Below are positions 1 to 7,824 of a stretch of 64,000 nucleotides of DNA, piece after piece; the stretch's first letter is position 1; each line of letters starts with the position of its first letter. A program made the position numbers and the translations under genes. The notes under the pieces are model-generated. The model made no database searches. It was not told the DNA's origin and worked only from the letters and a program-made list of their open reading frames with translations. Where the stretch lies: assembly GCF_900110735.1 (NCBI RefSeq), contig NZ_FOET01000008.1, forward strand, positions 62,001-126,000. The letters are read 5' to 3'. Source of the stretch: Streptomyces radiopugnans. Lineage in GTDB: Bacteria; Actinomycetota; Actinomycetes; Streptomycetales; Streptomycetaceae.

Positions 1-24
1 GTTGTCCAGGAAGGGGATGTTCAT
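1..24 (-). CDS. 5' end of an unidentified gene (first 8 codons)
   Basis: The minus strand reads ATG at position 24 followed by seven sense codons (MNIPFLDN) and then leaves the window. It lies 56 bases downstream of the exonuclease III gene on the same strand. Only eight residues are visible, so no function can be given. The start is plausible because it continues the run of minus-strand genes and the reading frame is open to the edge. Confidence 0.4.
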
Positions 25-80
25 ACGCCTCAGCGTGACATCACCGGCGCGGCGAACGGCACAAGGCACGCGGGCGGAGC

Positions 81-869
81 TCACACCTCCAGGTCGACGA
101 CGACCGGTGCGTGGTCGGACGCGCCCTTGCCCTTGCGCTCCTCGCGGTCGACGTAGGCGTCCTTCACCGCCGCCTCGAAGGCCGGGTTGCCGTAGACCAG
201 GTCGATGCGCATGCCCTTGTTCTTGGGGAAGCCCAGCTGGCGGTAGTCCCAGTAGGTGTAGGGGCGGTCGTACTTCAGCGGGCGCGGCACGACGTCGGCC
301 AGGCCCGCCGCGCGCAGTCCGGCCAGCGCCTCGCGCTCGGCCGGGGTGACGTGCGTGGCTCCCTCGAAGACGGCGGGGTCGTAGACGTCCTCGTCGGTCG
401 GCGCGACGTTGTAGTCGCCGAGGATGGCGAAGGGCCGTCCTCCCGCCTCCCCCTCCGTCTCCCGTACCGCCAGCTCCCGCAGCGCGGCGAACCAGCGGAG
501 CTTGTACTCGAAGTGCGGATGGCCCACCTCGCGGCCGTTGGGCACGTACACCGACCACACCCGCACTCCGCCGCAGGTGGCGCCCGCCGCGCGGGGCTCG
601 GTGGCGCCCTCGTAGTCGGGCCCCGCGGGCAGGCCGATCACCGGGTCCTCCAGGCCCACCCGGGACAGCACCGCCACCCCGTTCCACCGGCCCGAGGCGT
701 TGACCGCGGCCTCGTAGCCCAGCTCGCGCAGCGGCCCGGCCGGGAACGCCTCCGCCGTGCACTTCAGCTCCTGCAGGCACAGCACGTCCGTGCCGCTGCT
801 CTCCAGCCAGGCCAGCAGCCGCTCGAGCCGCGAGGTGATCGAGTTGACGTTCCAGGTGGCGATACGCAT
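81..869 (-). CDS. xth: exodeoxyribonuclease III (Xth/ExoA family)
   Basis: This 262-residue protein is a full-length member of the exonuclease III / AP endonuclease superfamily, cytoplasmic Mg-dependent enzymes that cut DNA at abasic sites and degrade one strand from 3' ends in base-excision repair. Family motifs are in the expected order: the N-terminal RIATWNVNSI strand, the metal-binding glutamate in LCLQELK near residue 35, VYVPNG, the GDYNVAP motif near residue 150, and the C-terminal GASDHAPVVVD with the catalytic Asp-His. It begins at ATG with the usual MRIATWNVNS start. Upstream on the same strand are a metallo-hydrolase and pcaDC; spacing of about 85 bases leaves co-transcription open. 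Confidence 0.93.
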   Translation of the reverse strand: MRIATWNVNSITSRLERLLAWLESSGTDVLCLQELKCTAEAFPAGPLRELGYEAAVNASGRWNGVAVLSRVGLEDPVIGLPAGPDYEGATEPRAAGATCGGVRVWSVYVPNGREVGHPHFEYKLRWFAALRELAVRETEGEAGGRPFAILGDYNVAPTDEDVYDPAVFEGATHVTPAEREALAGLRAAGLADVVPRPLKYDRPYTYWDYRQLGFPKNKGMRIDLVYGNPAFEAAVKDAYVDREERKGKGASDHAPVVVDLEV

Positions 870-954
870 GGCAGCGAATCTACCGCCCGGCGCCGACAGC
901 CGGCGGGCGGCGGGCGGCAGCCGGCTGCCGGCGGGGCGCTCCTTCCGGTGGGGC

Positions 955-1620
955 TCAGCCCTCCCGCAGCGCGACGCTCTGCCCGGGCTCCAGCCGGGTG
1001 TGCTCCGCGCCGGCGGTGCCGGGGCCGTTCGGCCCGAGGAGCCGGCCGTAGACCAGGTGCCCGAAGTCCGACAGCAGCCCGTCGTGGACGTCGTAGGCCA
1101 CGCGCGGCCGTACCTCGCGCACGTAGTCGACGACCTCGGCGACCTTGCTCCAGGGCGCGTGCACCGGCAGCAGCAGGGTGTCCACCGGGCGGCCGGGGAC
1201 GGTCAGGGCGTCGCCGGGGTGGAAGACGGTGCCGGCCCCGGCCGCGGTGACGGCGTAGCCGACGTTGGTGACGCGCGGGATGTCGGGGTGGATGACGGCG
1301 TGCAGCTCGCCGTGCGCCTCCACCTCGAAGCCGGCGGCGGTGAAGGCGTCCCCGTCGCCGACGGTGTGGACCCGCCCGGGGAAGGCGGCCGAGATCCGCT
1401 CGGCGACGCTGCGCAGCGTCCAGATCTCCGCGGCCGGGTTCGCCTCCAGCGCGGCGCGCAGCCGGCTCTCGTCGAAGTGGTCGGGGTGCTCGTGGGTGAC
1501 CAGGATCGCGTCCGCGCCGACGGCGGCGTCCGCCTCGCTGAAGCCGCCGGGGTCGATGACGAGCGTGCGTCCTTCGCGGTGCAGGGCGACGCAGGCGTGG
1601 CCCTTCTTGGTGAGCTCCAT
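955..1620 (-). CDS. MBL-fold metal-dependent hydrolase (UlaG-like)
   Basis: A 221-residue protein with the metallo-beta-lactamase fold. It has the metal-binding motif HEHPDHFD near residue 43, an FHPGDAL motif (His-Asp ligands) near residue 135, and a late YDVHDG histidine. The short HxHxDH form with an immediate N-terminal strand (KKGHACVALHREGRTLVIDPGG) resembles the UlaG/YtnP-like group of soluble hydrolases rather than true beta-lactamases, and there is no signal peptide. The substrate cannot be deduced. It sits between pcaDC and xth on the minus strand with 93 bases to the former. Confidence 0.8.
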   Translation of the reverse strand: MELTKKGHACVALHREGRTLVIDPGGFSEADAAVGADAILVTHEHPDHFDESRLRAALEANPAAEIWTLRSVAERISAAFPGRVHTVGDGDAFTAAGFEVEAHGELHAVIHPDIPRVTNVGYAVTAAGAGTVFHPGDALTVPGRPVDTLLLPVHAPWSKVAEVVDYVREVRPRVAYDVHDGLLSDFGHLVYGRLLGPNGPGTAGAEHTRLEPGQSVALREG

Positions 1621-1713
1621 GGGGCCATTGTGCTCTCCGCGGCGCCTGTGCCGCCGGTGCGCCGGTGCCGTCCCGCCGTGCGGGCCGCGCCGCGCCCGCC
1701 GGTGCCGACCGCG

Positions 1714-3015
1714 TCAGTCGCGGGGGGCGGTCTCCTCCGCTATGACGCGCCGGGCGACGGCGAACGCGGCGCCGGCTGCGGGCATCCCGCAGTAGACGGC
1801 CGTGTGCAGCAGGACCTCCTTGATCTCCTGCGGGGTGAGCCCGTTGCGCAGCGCGGCGCGGGTGTGGGAGGCCAGCTCCTCCAGGTGCCCGCCGGCGGTG
1901 AGCGCGGTGAGGGTGACCACCGAGCGGGTGCGGCGGTCGATGCCGGTGCGGGCCCACACCTCGCCCCAGGCGTAGCGGGTCAGGAGGTCCTGGAAGTCGC
2001 CGGTGAAGTCGTCGGTCTCCTCGGCCACGCGGTCGACGTGGGCGTCGCCGAGCACGTCGCGGCGGAGCCTCAGGCCGGTGTCGTACGCGGCGCCGGGGTG
2101 GTGCCGGTGCTGCTCGCCGGCGGTCAGGGCGGCGACCGCGGCGCCGGCGGGCAGGGCGTCCGGCGCGCGGCCCGTGCCGGCGGCGGGCGCCTGGGCGGGG
2201 ACCGGGACGGCCACCGGGGCGTCCCGCCGGCCGGCGGGGAGGGCGGCCGAGAAGTGCCCGGCCAGCAGCTCGGTGACCTCGCCCGGCCGTTCCACGGGGG
2301 CCATGTGGCAGGCGTCGGGGACGAGGGCGAGCCGGGCGTCGGGGATGCCCGCGACCAGGGCGCGGGCGTCCGCGGGCGGGGTGACCCGGTCCTCGGCCCC
2401 GGCGACGACCAGGGTGGGCACGCCGATGCGGGCCAGTTCCTGGCGTATGTCGAAGGAGACCAGCGCCTCGCAGGCGGCTATGTAGCAGCCGGGGTCGGTG
2501 GTGCGGACCATCTGGACGGCCCACTCGACGATGGCGGGCTGCGCGGCGGCGAAGGCGGGCGTGAACCAGCGCTCGGGGGTGGAGCGGGCTATGGGGTCCA
2601 GCCCGTTGGTGCGCACCACCACACCGCGCTGCCGCCAGGTGTCGGGGGTGGCGTAGCGCGGGGCGGAGGAGATCAGCGCCAGGGAGGTGAGCCGGCCGGG
2701 CGCGTCCAGCGCGATCCGGGCGCCCACGGCGCCGCCCAGGGAGCAGCCCGCGTAGGCGAAGCGGTCGGCGCCGGCGGCGTCGGCGGTGGCCAGCAGCCGG
2801 GCGGCGAGGTCGCCGACGGAGGTGGCGGGGTGGGCGGGGGCGCCGCCGTGGCCGGGCAGGTCGTAGCGGAGCACCCGCCAGTGGCGGCTGAGTTCGGGGA
2901 CCTGGCGGTCCCACATGTGCCATGTGGTGCCGAGCGCGGGTCCCAGGATCAGGACCGGGGCGTGTTCCGGCCCGTCGACGCGGTACTGCAGGGTCTTGAC
3001 TTCCGTCTCGCTCAC
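1714..3015 (-). CDS. pcaDC: fused 3-oxoadipate enol-lactonase / 4-carboxymuconolactone decarboxylase
   Basis: This roughly 433-residue protein joins two consecutive steps of the protocatechuate branch of the beta-ketoadipate pathway. The first 265 residues are an alpha/beta hydrolase with nucleophile Ser in GCSLGG, Asp in AGAEDRVTP and His in DACHMAP (PcaD, hydrolysing 3-oxoadipate enol-lactone). After an Ala/Pro linker, the last 125 residues are a carboxymuconolactone decarboxylase domain (RRDVLGDAHVDR, EIKEVLLHTAVYCGMPA; PcaC). Such PcaL fusions are common in actinomycetes. I chose the GTG start beginning VSETEVKTLQYRVDG because family members start near there; an ATG six codons upstream (3033) is possible. 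The pcaIJFHGB genes are not in the window, so it is detached from its usual cluster here. TCACA-type repeats overlap the start region (3019-3048). Confidence 0.88.
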   Translation of the reverse strand: MSETEVKTLQYRVDGPEHAPVLILGPALGTTWHMWDRQVPELSRHWRVLRYDLPGHGGAPAHPATSVGDLAARLLATADAAGADRFAYAGCSLGGAVGARIALDAPGRLTSLALISSAPRYATPDTWRQRGVVVRTNGLDPIARSTPERWFTPAFAAAQPAIVEWAVQMVRTTDPGCYIAACEALVSFDIRQELARIGVPTLVVAGAEDRVTPPADARALVAGIPDARLALVPDACHMAPVERPGEVTELLAGHFSAALPAGRRDAPVAVPVPAQAPAAGTGRAPDALPAGAAVAALTAGEQHRHHPGAAYDTGLRLRRDVLGDAHVDRVAEETDDFTGDFQDLLTRYAWGEVWARTGIDRRTRSVVTLTALTAGGHLEELASHTRAALRNGLTPQEIKEVLLHTAVYCGMPAAGAAFAVARRVIAEETAPRD

Positions 3016-3168
3016 CCGTTCACATTCCCACATCTCACAATCTTCACAGGCGGGGGGTGGGCGGGGCGGAAGGGTTTCCGGCCGGTGGGACGAGCCGGCG
3101 GCGGGCGCGGGAGGCGGTCGGTGCCCGTGGCCCGGGAGCGGGGACGGGCCGGGCCACGGGGTCAGGGG

Positions 3169-4134
3169 TCAGTAGCCGTAGATCATCTTGTAGGCGACCT
3201 CGGGGAGGAACTGGCCGGCCGAGGAGCCGGCTCCGACGCCGCAGTTGCCGTCGGACTCGCCCGGGACCTTGATCCACAGCAGCATCTCGGCGCCGCCGCC
3301 CAGCTGGGTGGGGGTGCCGATGCGGCGGCCTGCGGGGTTGCACCACTGGCCGTTGGAGCCGTTGCCGTTGCGGCTGGTGTCCACGGCGAACGGCTTGGTG
3401 TAGCCGTAGCGGGCCCTCAGTTCGTTGTTGACGGCGTTGCCGTAGGCGGTGTTCTCGGCCGTGGTGAAGTAGTTGGAGACGTTGAGCGAGAAGCCGTGGG
3501 CCTGCCGGAGGCCGGCTTCGTGCAGGCGCTGGGCCATGGTGGCCGGGGCGGTCCAGCCCGGGTTGCCGGCGTCGAGGTAGACCCAGGTATTGGGGGCCTG
3601 GCGGTTGAACTCGTTGAGGGCCCCGGTGAGCATGCGCTCGCGCTCGTCGATCTGGGCCTGCGTCATGCAGCCGTAGTCCCCGAGCGAGTCGGGTTCGAGG
3701 ATCACGACAGCCGGGCGGTTGCCGATTCCGCCGGCGAACTGCGCGATCCAGTTCGCGTAGGCGGACGGCGAGGAGGCTCCGCCCGCGGAGTGCCCGCCGC
3801 AGTAGTCGCGGTTGTAGATGTTGTAGGCGACGAGCAGGGGCAGTTTGTCCGCGCGGTCCGCCGCCCCCGCGTATGCGCCCGTGGCGGCGTTGACGTCACC
3901 GCTCCACGAGCCGAACCAGCGGGCCGTCGGGGTGTTGGCGATGGAGGCGTTGATCGCGGACGCCCGGCCGTCGCCGGGGTTGGCGGCGACCCACCGCTTC
4001 GCGCTGGAGTCGGGGTCCACGTAGAACCCGTTGGTCATGGTGGTGGGGTCGGCGGCGTGGGCGGACGGTGCGACGGCGAGCGCCAGCGGCAGGGCGAGGA
4101 GCGCTGCTGTGAGGGCACGGATGCTGCGGCGCAT
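3169..4134 (-). CDS. secreted GH6 endoglucanase (cellulase)
   Basis: A 321-residue single-domain glycoside hydrolase family 6 cellulase that cleaves beta-1,4-glucan outside the cell. Residues 1-32 form a signal peptide (MRRSIRALTAALLALPLALA...SAHA). The GH6 core follows with LLVAYNIYNRDCGG-like substrate strand YNIYNRDYCGG, the catalytic acid Asp in ILEPDSLGDYGC, the YLDAGNPGW motif, VDTSRNGNG and the WIKVPGESDG base/binding loop. Cysteine pairs suit the two family disulfides. Unlike the esterase and LPMO in this window it has no carbohydrate-binding module. The open frame runs further upstream, but the ATG at 4134 starts the signal peptide and has a GAGG ribosome site. Two CebR-like palindromes lie 150-180 bases upstream, and a LacI-type regulator is divergent. 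Confidence 0.94.
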   Translation of the reverse strand: MRRSIRALTAALLALPLALAVAPSAHAADPTTMTNGFYVDPDSSAKRWVAANPGDGRASAINASIANTPTARWFGSWSGDVNAATGAYAGAADRADKLPLLVAYNIYNRDYCGGHSAGGASSPSAYANWIAQFAGGIGNRPAVVILEPDSLGDYGCMTQAQIDERERMLTGALNEFNRQAPNTWVYLDAGNPGWTAPATMAQRLHEAGLRQAHGFSLNVSNYFTTAENTAYGNAVNNELRARYGYTKPFAVDTSRNGNGSNGQWCNPAGRRIGTPTQLGGGAEMLLWIKVPGESDGNCGVGAGSSAGQFLPEVAYKMIYGY

Positions 4135-4283
4135 GACGGTACCTCGGTTTCCTGGTGGGGGGTGCGTCGTGCGCCCTCGTTCCGGGCGTGCGACGCGCTG
4201 AAGGAGGTGCGGTGGTACGCCTCCCCCGCCGGAGACGGACTCTCCGGCGGGGAGAACACGCGCAAGGGACCGGCGGGGGTCGC

Positions 4284-4312
4284 TGGGACCGCTCCCACTG
4301 GAAGCGGTCCCA
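4284..4312. promoter_or_regulatory. paired CebR/CelR-like operators upstream of GH6 cellulase
   Basis: Two 14-mers, TGGGACCGCTCCCA (4284-4297) and TGGAAGCGGTCCCA (4299-4312), are separated by one base. Each differs slightly from TGGGAGCGCTCCCA, the palindrome known for the cello-oligosaccharide-responsive repressors CebR (Streptomyces) and CelR (Thermobifida). The outer halves also pair with each other: GCTGGGACCGCT at 4282-4293 is the exact reverse complement of 4303-4314, giving a 12-bp hairpin with a 9-base loop. The site is 150 bases before the cellulase ATG. Regulation by CebR or by the adjacent LacI-type protein is inferred. Confidence 0.7.
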
Positions 4313-4422
4313 GCCGCCGAGATCCCTGGGGTGTGACAGGTATCGTGTGTTCGTGCTCGCCGGGCTGTCAAGTGTGCGGGCAAGCACCGCCGTTCACGCG
4401 GCGGAGTAACGTGCCCCGAGGC

Positions 4423-4436
4423 TGGAAGCGCTTCCA
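4423..4436. promoter_or_regulatory. LacI-type operator upstream of the regulator gene
   Basis: TGGAAGCGCTTCCA is a perfect 14-bp palindrome (16 bp with flanking C/G) about 115 bases before the LacI-type regulator start. It has the central GCGC of LacI-family sites but GGAA/TTCC arms instead of the GGGA/TCCC arms of CebR boxes. Autoregulation by the adjacent regulator is the simplest reading. Confidence 0.65.
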
Positions 4437-4551
4437 GTACCTACGGCCGGGGCCTTCGCCTCCTGTCCGCCCTGCCCGCCGGGCGGGTGGCAGCCGCGCG
4501 GGCGGGGATGAGACGCTTCCCGTCCGGTCGGCAGGGGGAGGCCCGAGGTCC

Positions 4552-5565
4552 ATGGCAGAGGATGCGCCGCGTCGGCGGTCGACACTCGACGAGGTGGCCG
4601 AACTCGCGGGCGTGTCCCGTTCCGTGGCCTCCCGCGCCCTCAACAACGCGCCGCACGTCAGCCGCGCCAAACGCGAGGCGGTCGAGCGGGCCGTCCGGCG
4701 ACTCGGTTACGTGCCCGACACGACCGCCCGGGCGCTGGCCACCCGCCAGACGGGGGTGGCCGCCCTGGTCGTCTCGGGAGAGGACCCGTCGATCTTCGCG
4801 GATCCGTTCTTCGCCCAGGTGATCGTGGGGGCGTCGGGCGCCCTGGAGGAGGCCGACCTGCACCTGATGCTGTGCCTGGCCGCCTCCGACCGGGGCCGCA
4901 AGCGGGTGGAGGAACTCCTTCGGTCCAAGGGCGCCGACGGCGTGATGCTGATGGCGCTGCGCGAGGACGATCCGCTGATCCGTACGGCCGAGGAGGCGGC
5001 GATGCCCGTCGTGTTCGGGGGGCGCCCGATCGGTCCGGCTCCCCGGTGGTACGTGGACGTCGACAACGTCGGCGGGGCCCGCGAGGCGACCGAGTACCTG
5101 GTCTCGCGCGGCCGGACCCGGGTGGCCGCGATCTGCGGGCGGCTGGACACCGAGGCCGGGCGTGCCCGGTACCGCGGCTACCGGGACGCCGTGCTGGCGG
5201 CCGGCCTCGATCCGTTCCCGCCGTACGAGGGGGACTTCACCGAGCCCAGCGGGGCCGCCGCCATGGCCTCGCTGCTGGCGGACCGCCCCGAGGTGGACGG
5301 GGTGTTCGCCGCCAACGACAACATGGGGGCGGGGGCACTGCGCACACTGCGCGAGGCCGGGCGGGCGGTCCCCGGCGACGTCGCCGTGGTCGGTTTCGAC
5401 GACCTGACCGTCGCCCGGATCGCCGACCCGCCGCTCACCACCGTCCGGCAGCCCATACAGGCCCTCGGGCGGGAGATGGCTCGCATGCTCATCGCCCTCG
5501 TCAACGGGCAGGACCCCACCCCGCTGCTCCTGCCGACCCGGCTGGTCGTCCGCGCCAGCGCCTGA
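4552..5565 (+). CDS. LacI-family transcriptional regulator (cellulose/oligosaccharide type)
   Basis: A 337-residue LacI/GalR repressor. Residues 10-60 are the helix-turn-helix and hinge (STLDEVAELAGVSRSVASRAL, then LGYVPDTTARALATRQTG). The rest is a periplasmic-binding-protein-like effector domain, with the dimer/effector motifs YVDVDNVGGAREAT, VFAANDNMGAGALR and VVGFDDLTVARIADPPLTTVRQP. The architecture and many motifs resemble CelR/CebR-like cello-oligosaccharide repressors, but whether it is CebR or a paralogue cannot be decided by eye. I used the ATG at 4552, preceded by GAGG, although the frame is open far upstream. It is divergent from the GH6 cellulase and upstream of the CBM2 esterase, which suggests a role in plant-polymer use. 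Confidence 0.88.
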   Translation: MAEDAPRRRSTLDEVAELAGVSRSVASRALNNAPHVSRAKREAVERAVRRLGYVPDTTARALATRQTGVAALVVSGEDPSIFADPFFAQVIVGASGALEEADLHLMLCLAASDRGRKRVEELLRSKGADGVMLMALREDDPLIRTAEEAAMPVVFGGRPIGPAPRWYVDVDNVGGAREATEYLVSRGRTRVAAICGRLDTEAGRARYRGYRDAVLAAGLDPFPPYEGDFTEPSGAAAMASLLADRPEVDGVFAANDNMGAGALRTLREAGRAVPGDVAVVGFDDLTVARIADPPLTTVRQPIQALGREMARMLIALVNGQDPTPLLLPTRLVVRASA

Positions 5566-5832
5566 CGCCCGGACCCGTCGGCCGGCGCCGCGGGCGAGGC
5601 GGCCGGATGGCCGGGCTCCCCGGATGCGCGCACCTTCGCCCCCCGGAGGGGAGCCGGTTCCGCGGGCGGTGTTGACACGACCGGCCGCCTCTCTGGTATC
5701 CGTGGCATTCCAGCATCCCGAACTGCATTCGATATTCCGAACATTGAAGGTGATCCCTCGGAAGCGGAACGAGGAGCCCCAGGTGTCCGGACGATCACCG
5801 GGGTGGACCCACATGTGGAGAGGAGTCCCACG

Positions 5833-7158
5833 ATGACAAGGACGGCAAGGGCGAGATCCCTCTTATGGCCGGCCCTCGCCGCGGTGCTGCTGGTCCTGGG
5901 CACGGGCGGCACCGCGCTGGGCCACGGTGACGCGAGTACCCTGCTCACGGCCCCCCGCACCGGTGCCGCCCCCGCCGCCGGCGCCGATGCCGCCGCGAGC
6001 CCCGGATGCGGCAAGGCCCCCACCCTGACGAGCGGTACCCACACGATCCAGAGCGGCGGCAGGAACCGGAGCTTCATCCTGCGGGTCCCCGGCGGCTACG
6101 ACCGCGACCGCCCCTACCGGCTGGTCTTCGGGTTCCACTGGCTGGGCGGCACCTCCACCGACGTGGCCACCGGCCGCACCGTGGACACGGGCACCTGGGC
6201 CTACTACGGGCTCCAGCGGCTGGCGAACGAGAGCGCCGTCTTCGTCGCGCCCCAGGGCCTCGACAACGGCTGGGCCAACACCGGCGGGAGGGACACCGCC
6301 TTCGTCGACGACATGATCCGGCTGATCGAGGCGGACCTGTGCGTCGACCAGGAGCAGCGCTTCGCCCTGGGATTCAGCTACGGGGGCGCCATGTCGTACT
6401 CGCTCGCGTGTTCCCGCGCGACGGTCTTCCGGGCGGTCGCGGTCCAGAGCGCCGGGGTGCTCAGCGGGTGCGACGACGGCACCAGGCCCATCGCCTACTT
6501 CGGAGTGCACGGCCTCAGGGACAGCGTCCTCGGCATCTCCGGCGGCCGGGCGATGCGGGACAGGTTCGTCGGGAACAACGGCTGCACCCCCCAGAACCCG
6601 CCGGAGCCGGCCCGGGGCAGCCTGACGCACCGGATCACCGCCTACTCGGGCTGCTCGGCCGGGCACCCGGTCGTCTGGGCCGCGTTCGACGAAGGGCACA
6701 TCGCCGCCCCGCAGGACGGGGCCCCGGGTGACAGCGGCTCCAGGACCTGGCTGCCGGCGGAGATATGGAAGTTCTTCACCCAGTTCCAGAGCTCCGACCC
6801 GGGCCCGGACCCCGAGCCGGAGCCGGCGACCTGCCGGGTCACCGCCACCGTCAACGCCTGGAACACCGGCCTGACCTCGAACATCACCATCACCAACACC
6901 GGCACCGCCGCGATCGGGGGCTGGTCCCTCGCGTTCACCCTGCCCGGCGGCCAGACCATCACCTCCGGCTGGAACGCGGACTACTCCCCCGCCTCCGGCC
7001 GGGTGACGGCCAGGAACGTCTCCCACAACGCCACCATCGCCCCGGGCGCGTCGGTCGGCATCGGCTTCCAGGCCACACACACCGGCGACACCGCCCCGCC
7101 GGCCTCCTACGCCCTCAACGGCACCGCCTGCGCCGTCGCGGGCGGTCCGCGGAACTGA
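5833..7158 (+). CDS. secreted CE1/PHB-depolymerase-like esterase with C-terminal CBM2
   Basis: A 441-residue secreted enzyme. Residues 1-30 are a signal peptide (SLLWPALAAVLLVLGTGGTALG). Residues 60-325 are an alpha/beta hydrolase of the LpqC/feruloyl-acetylxylan esterase (CE1-like) type, with the nucleophile Ser182 in GFSYGGAMS, an oxyanion-side GFHWLGG motif and His in FDEGH. After a short acidic Pro linker (DPGPDPEPEP) the last 100 residues are a family 2 cellulose-binding module with its flanking Cys pair and three exposed Trp (AWNTG, GGWSLAF, SGWNADYS). The likely role is removal of feruloyl or acetyl esters from plant wall polymers. Codon 11 is TTA (5863-5865), the rare leucine codon read by the bldA tRNA. 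No CebR box was found in the 267 bases upstream. Confidence 0.9.
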   Translation: MTRTARARSLLWPALAAVLLVLGTGGTALGHGDASTLLTAPRTGAAPAAGADAAASPGCGKAPTLTSGTHTIQSGGRNRSFILRVPGGYDRDRPYRLVFGFHWLGGTSTDVATGRTVDTGTWAYYGLQRLANESAVFVAPQGLDNGWANTGGRDTAFVDDMIRLIEADLCVDQEQRFALGFSYGGAMSYSLACSRATVFRAVAVQSAGVLSGCDDGTRPIAYFGVHGLRDSVLGISGGRAMRDRFVGNNGCTPQNPPEPARGSLTHRITAYSGCSAGHPVVWAAFDEGHIAAPQDGAPGDSGSRTWLPAEIWKFFTQFQSSDPGPDPEPEPATCRVTATVNAWNTGLTSNITITNTGTAAIGGWSLAFTLPGGQTITSGWNADYSPASGRVTARNVSHNATIAPGASVGIGFQATHTGDTAPPASYALNGTACAVAGGPRN

Positions 7159-7175
7159 CCGGACGGTCCGGCCCC

Positions 7176-7217
7176 GCGGTGAGGCCCCGCCGGAGCGCTC
7201 CGGCGGGGCCTCACCGC
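7176..7217. terminator. bidirectional terminator palindrome
   Basis: A perfect 42-bp palindrome (21-base arms centred on 7196/7197, GCGGTGAGGCC at its left end) lies between the converging esterase and minus-strand membrane-protein genes. There is no T-tract, as is usual for Streptomyces hairpin terminators. Confidence 0.8.
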
Positions 7218-7266
7218 TCCGCCCGCTCCCGCACGGTCCCCCCGGACCGGTCGGCGGCCGGTTCCG

Positions 7267-7824
7267 TCAGAACTCGACCGTGGAGACCGCGTAGACCCGC
7301 AGCCGGTCCTCACTGGTGACATCCACGGTGACCGCCAGGTCGGGCCGCTCGCCGGGCCGCTCGACCCTGATGCCCGCGTAGCGGCGGCCCGGGGCGTCCA
7401 GATCCCAGCCCACCGTCTGCGCCTGCCGCCCGGTGACCCCCGGGGCGCCCTCCCGCAGGGCACCCGGATCCCCACCGGCCTCCTCCACGAACCTCTCCAG
7501 ACCCCGCCGGGAGGTGCGGAACTGCACGTAGAAGGTGCTGCGCTGCCAGCTGTTGGCCTCGTAGTGCGCCACATAGGTGGACCCGCCGGGCACGGGTACC
7601 TCGTAGATGCGGCTCTCCAGCTTGCTGGGCCACTGCCACACCAGGCCGGTGGCGGCGGCGGCGCGCTGCTTGTCCTTACCGCTGTCACGGCTCTGATAGG
7701 CGGAGAGCACCAGATAGCCGGCGGGCACGGCGATCAGCAGCACCACCACGACCGCGGCCAGCCAGCGATGCCTGGGCCGGTGCGGCGGAGTGCCGGGCTG
7801 CGGCAGAGACACCAGAGTGGTCAA
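7267..7824 (-). CDS. small membrane-anchored protein of unknown function, last gene of sugar-uptake operon
   Basis: I do not recognise the family. The 185-residue product has a Pro/His/Arg-rich cytoplasmic start, one transmembrane segment at about residues 20-42 (WLAAVVVVLLIAVPAGYLVL) and an extracytoplasmic domain of mixed character (YEVPVPGGSTYVAHYEAN, a VGWDLDAPGRRYAG region and a final beta strand). The start is TTG at 7824, chosen because TTGA overlaps the stop of the upstream kinase gene and a G-run ribosome site precedes it; the frame is open much further. Co-translation with the ROK kinase suggests a role linked to sugar uptake or its sensing, but this is inference. Confidence 0.72.
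   Translation of the reverse strand: MTTLVSLPQPGTPPHRPRHRWLAAVVVVLLIAVPAGYLVLSAYQSRDSGKDKQRAAAATGLVWQWPSKLESRIYEVPVPGGSTYVAHYEANSWQRSTFYVQFRTSRRGLERFVEEAGGDPGALREGAPGVTGRQAQTVGWDLDAPGRRYAGIRVERPGERPDLAVTVDVTSEDRLRVYAVSTVEF

Larger units (their letters stand above)
4135..4551. other. divergent control region between GH6 cellulase and LacI-type regulator
   Basis: This 417-base stretch holds no convincing gene. It carries three 14-bp LacI/CebR-type palindromes (4284-4297, 4299-4312, 4423-4436). The first two lie nearer the cellulase, the third nearer the regulator. The sequence GTGACAGGTATCGTGTGTTCG around 4333-4353 is locally less GC-rich and could include promoter elements, but no clear -35/-10 pair can be assigned by eye. 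Confidence 0.7.

Noticed and set aside
757-5565. Very long plus-strand open frame covering xth, the MBL and pcaDC genes and the cellulase
   Set aside because: Only its last 1,014 bases (4552-5565) encode a recognisable protein. The rest is antisense to clear minus-strand genes and has the low-complexity Gly/Val/Ala composition of high-GC shadow frames.
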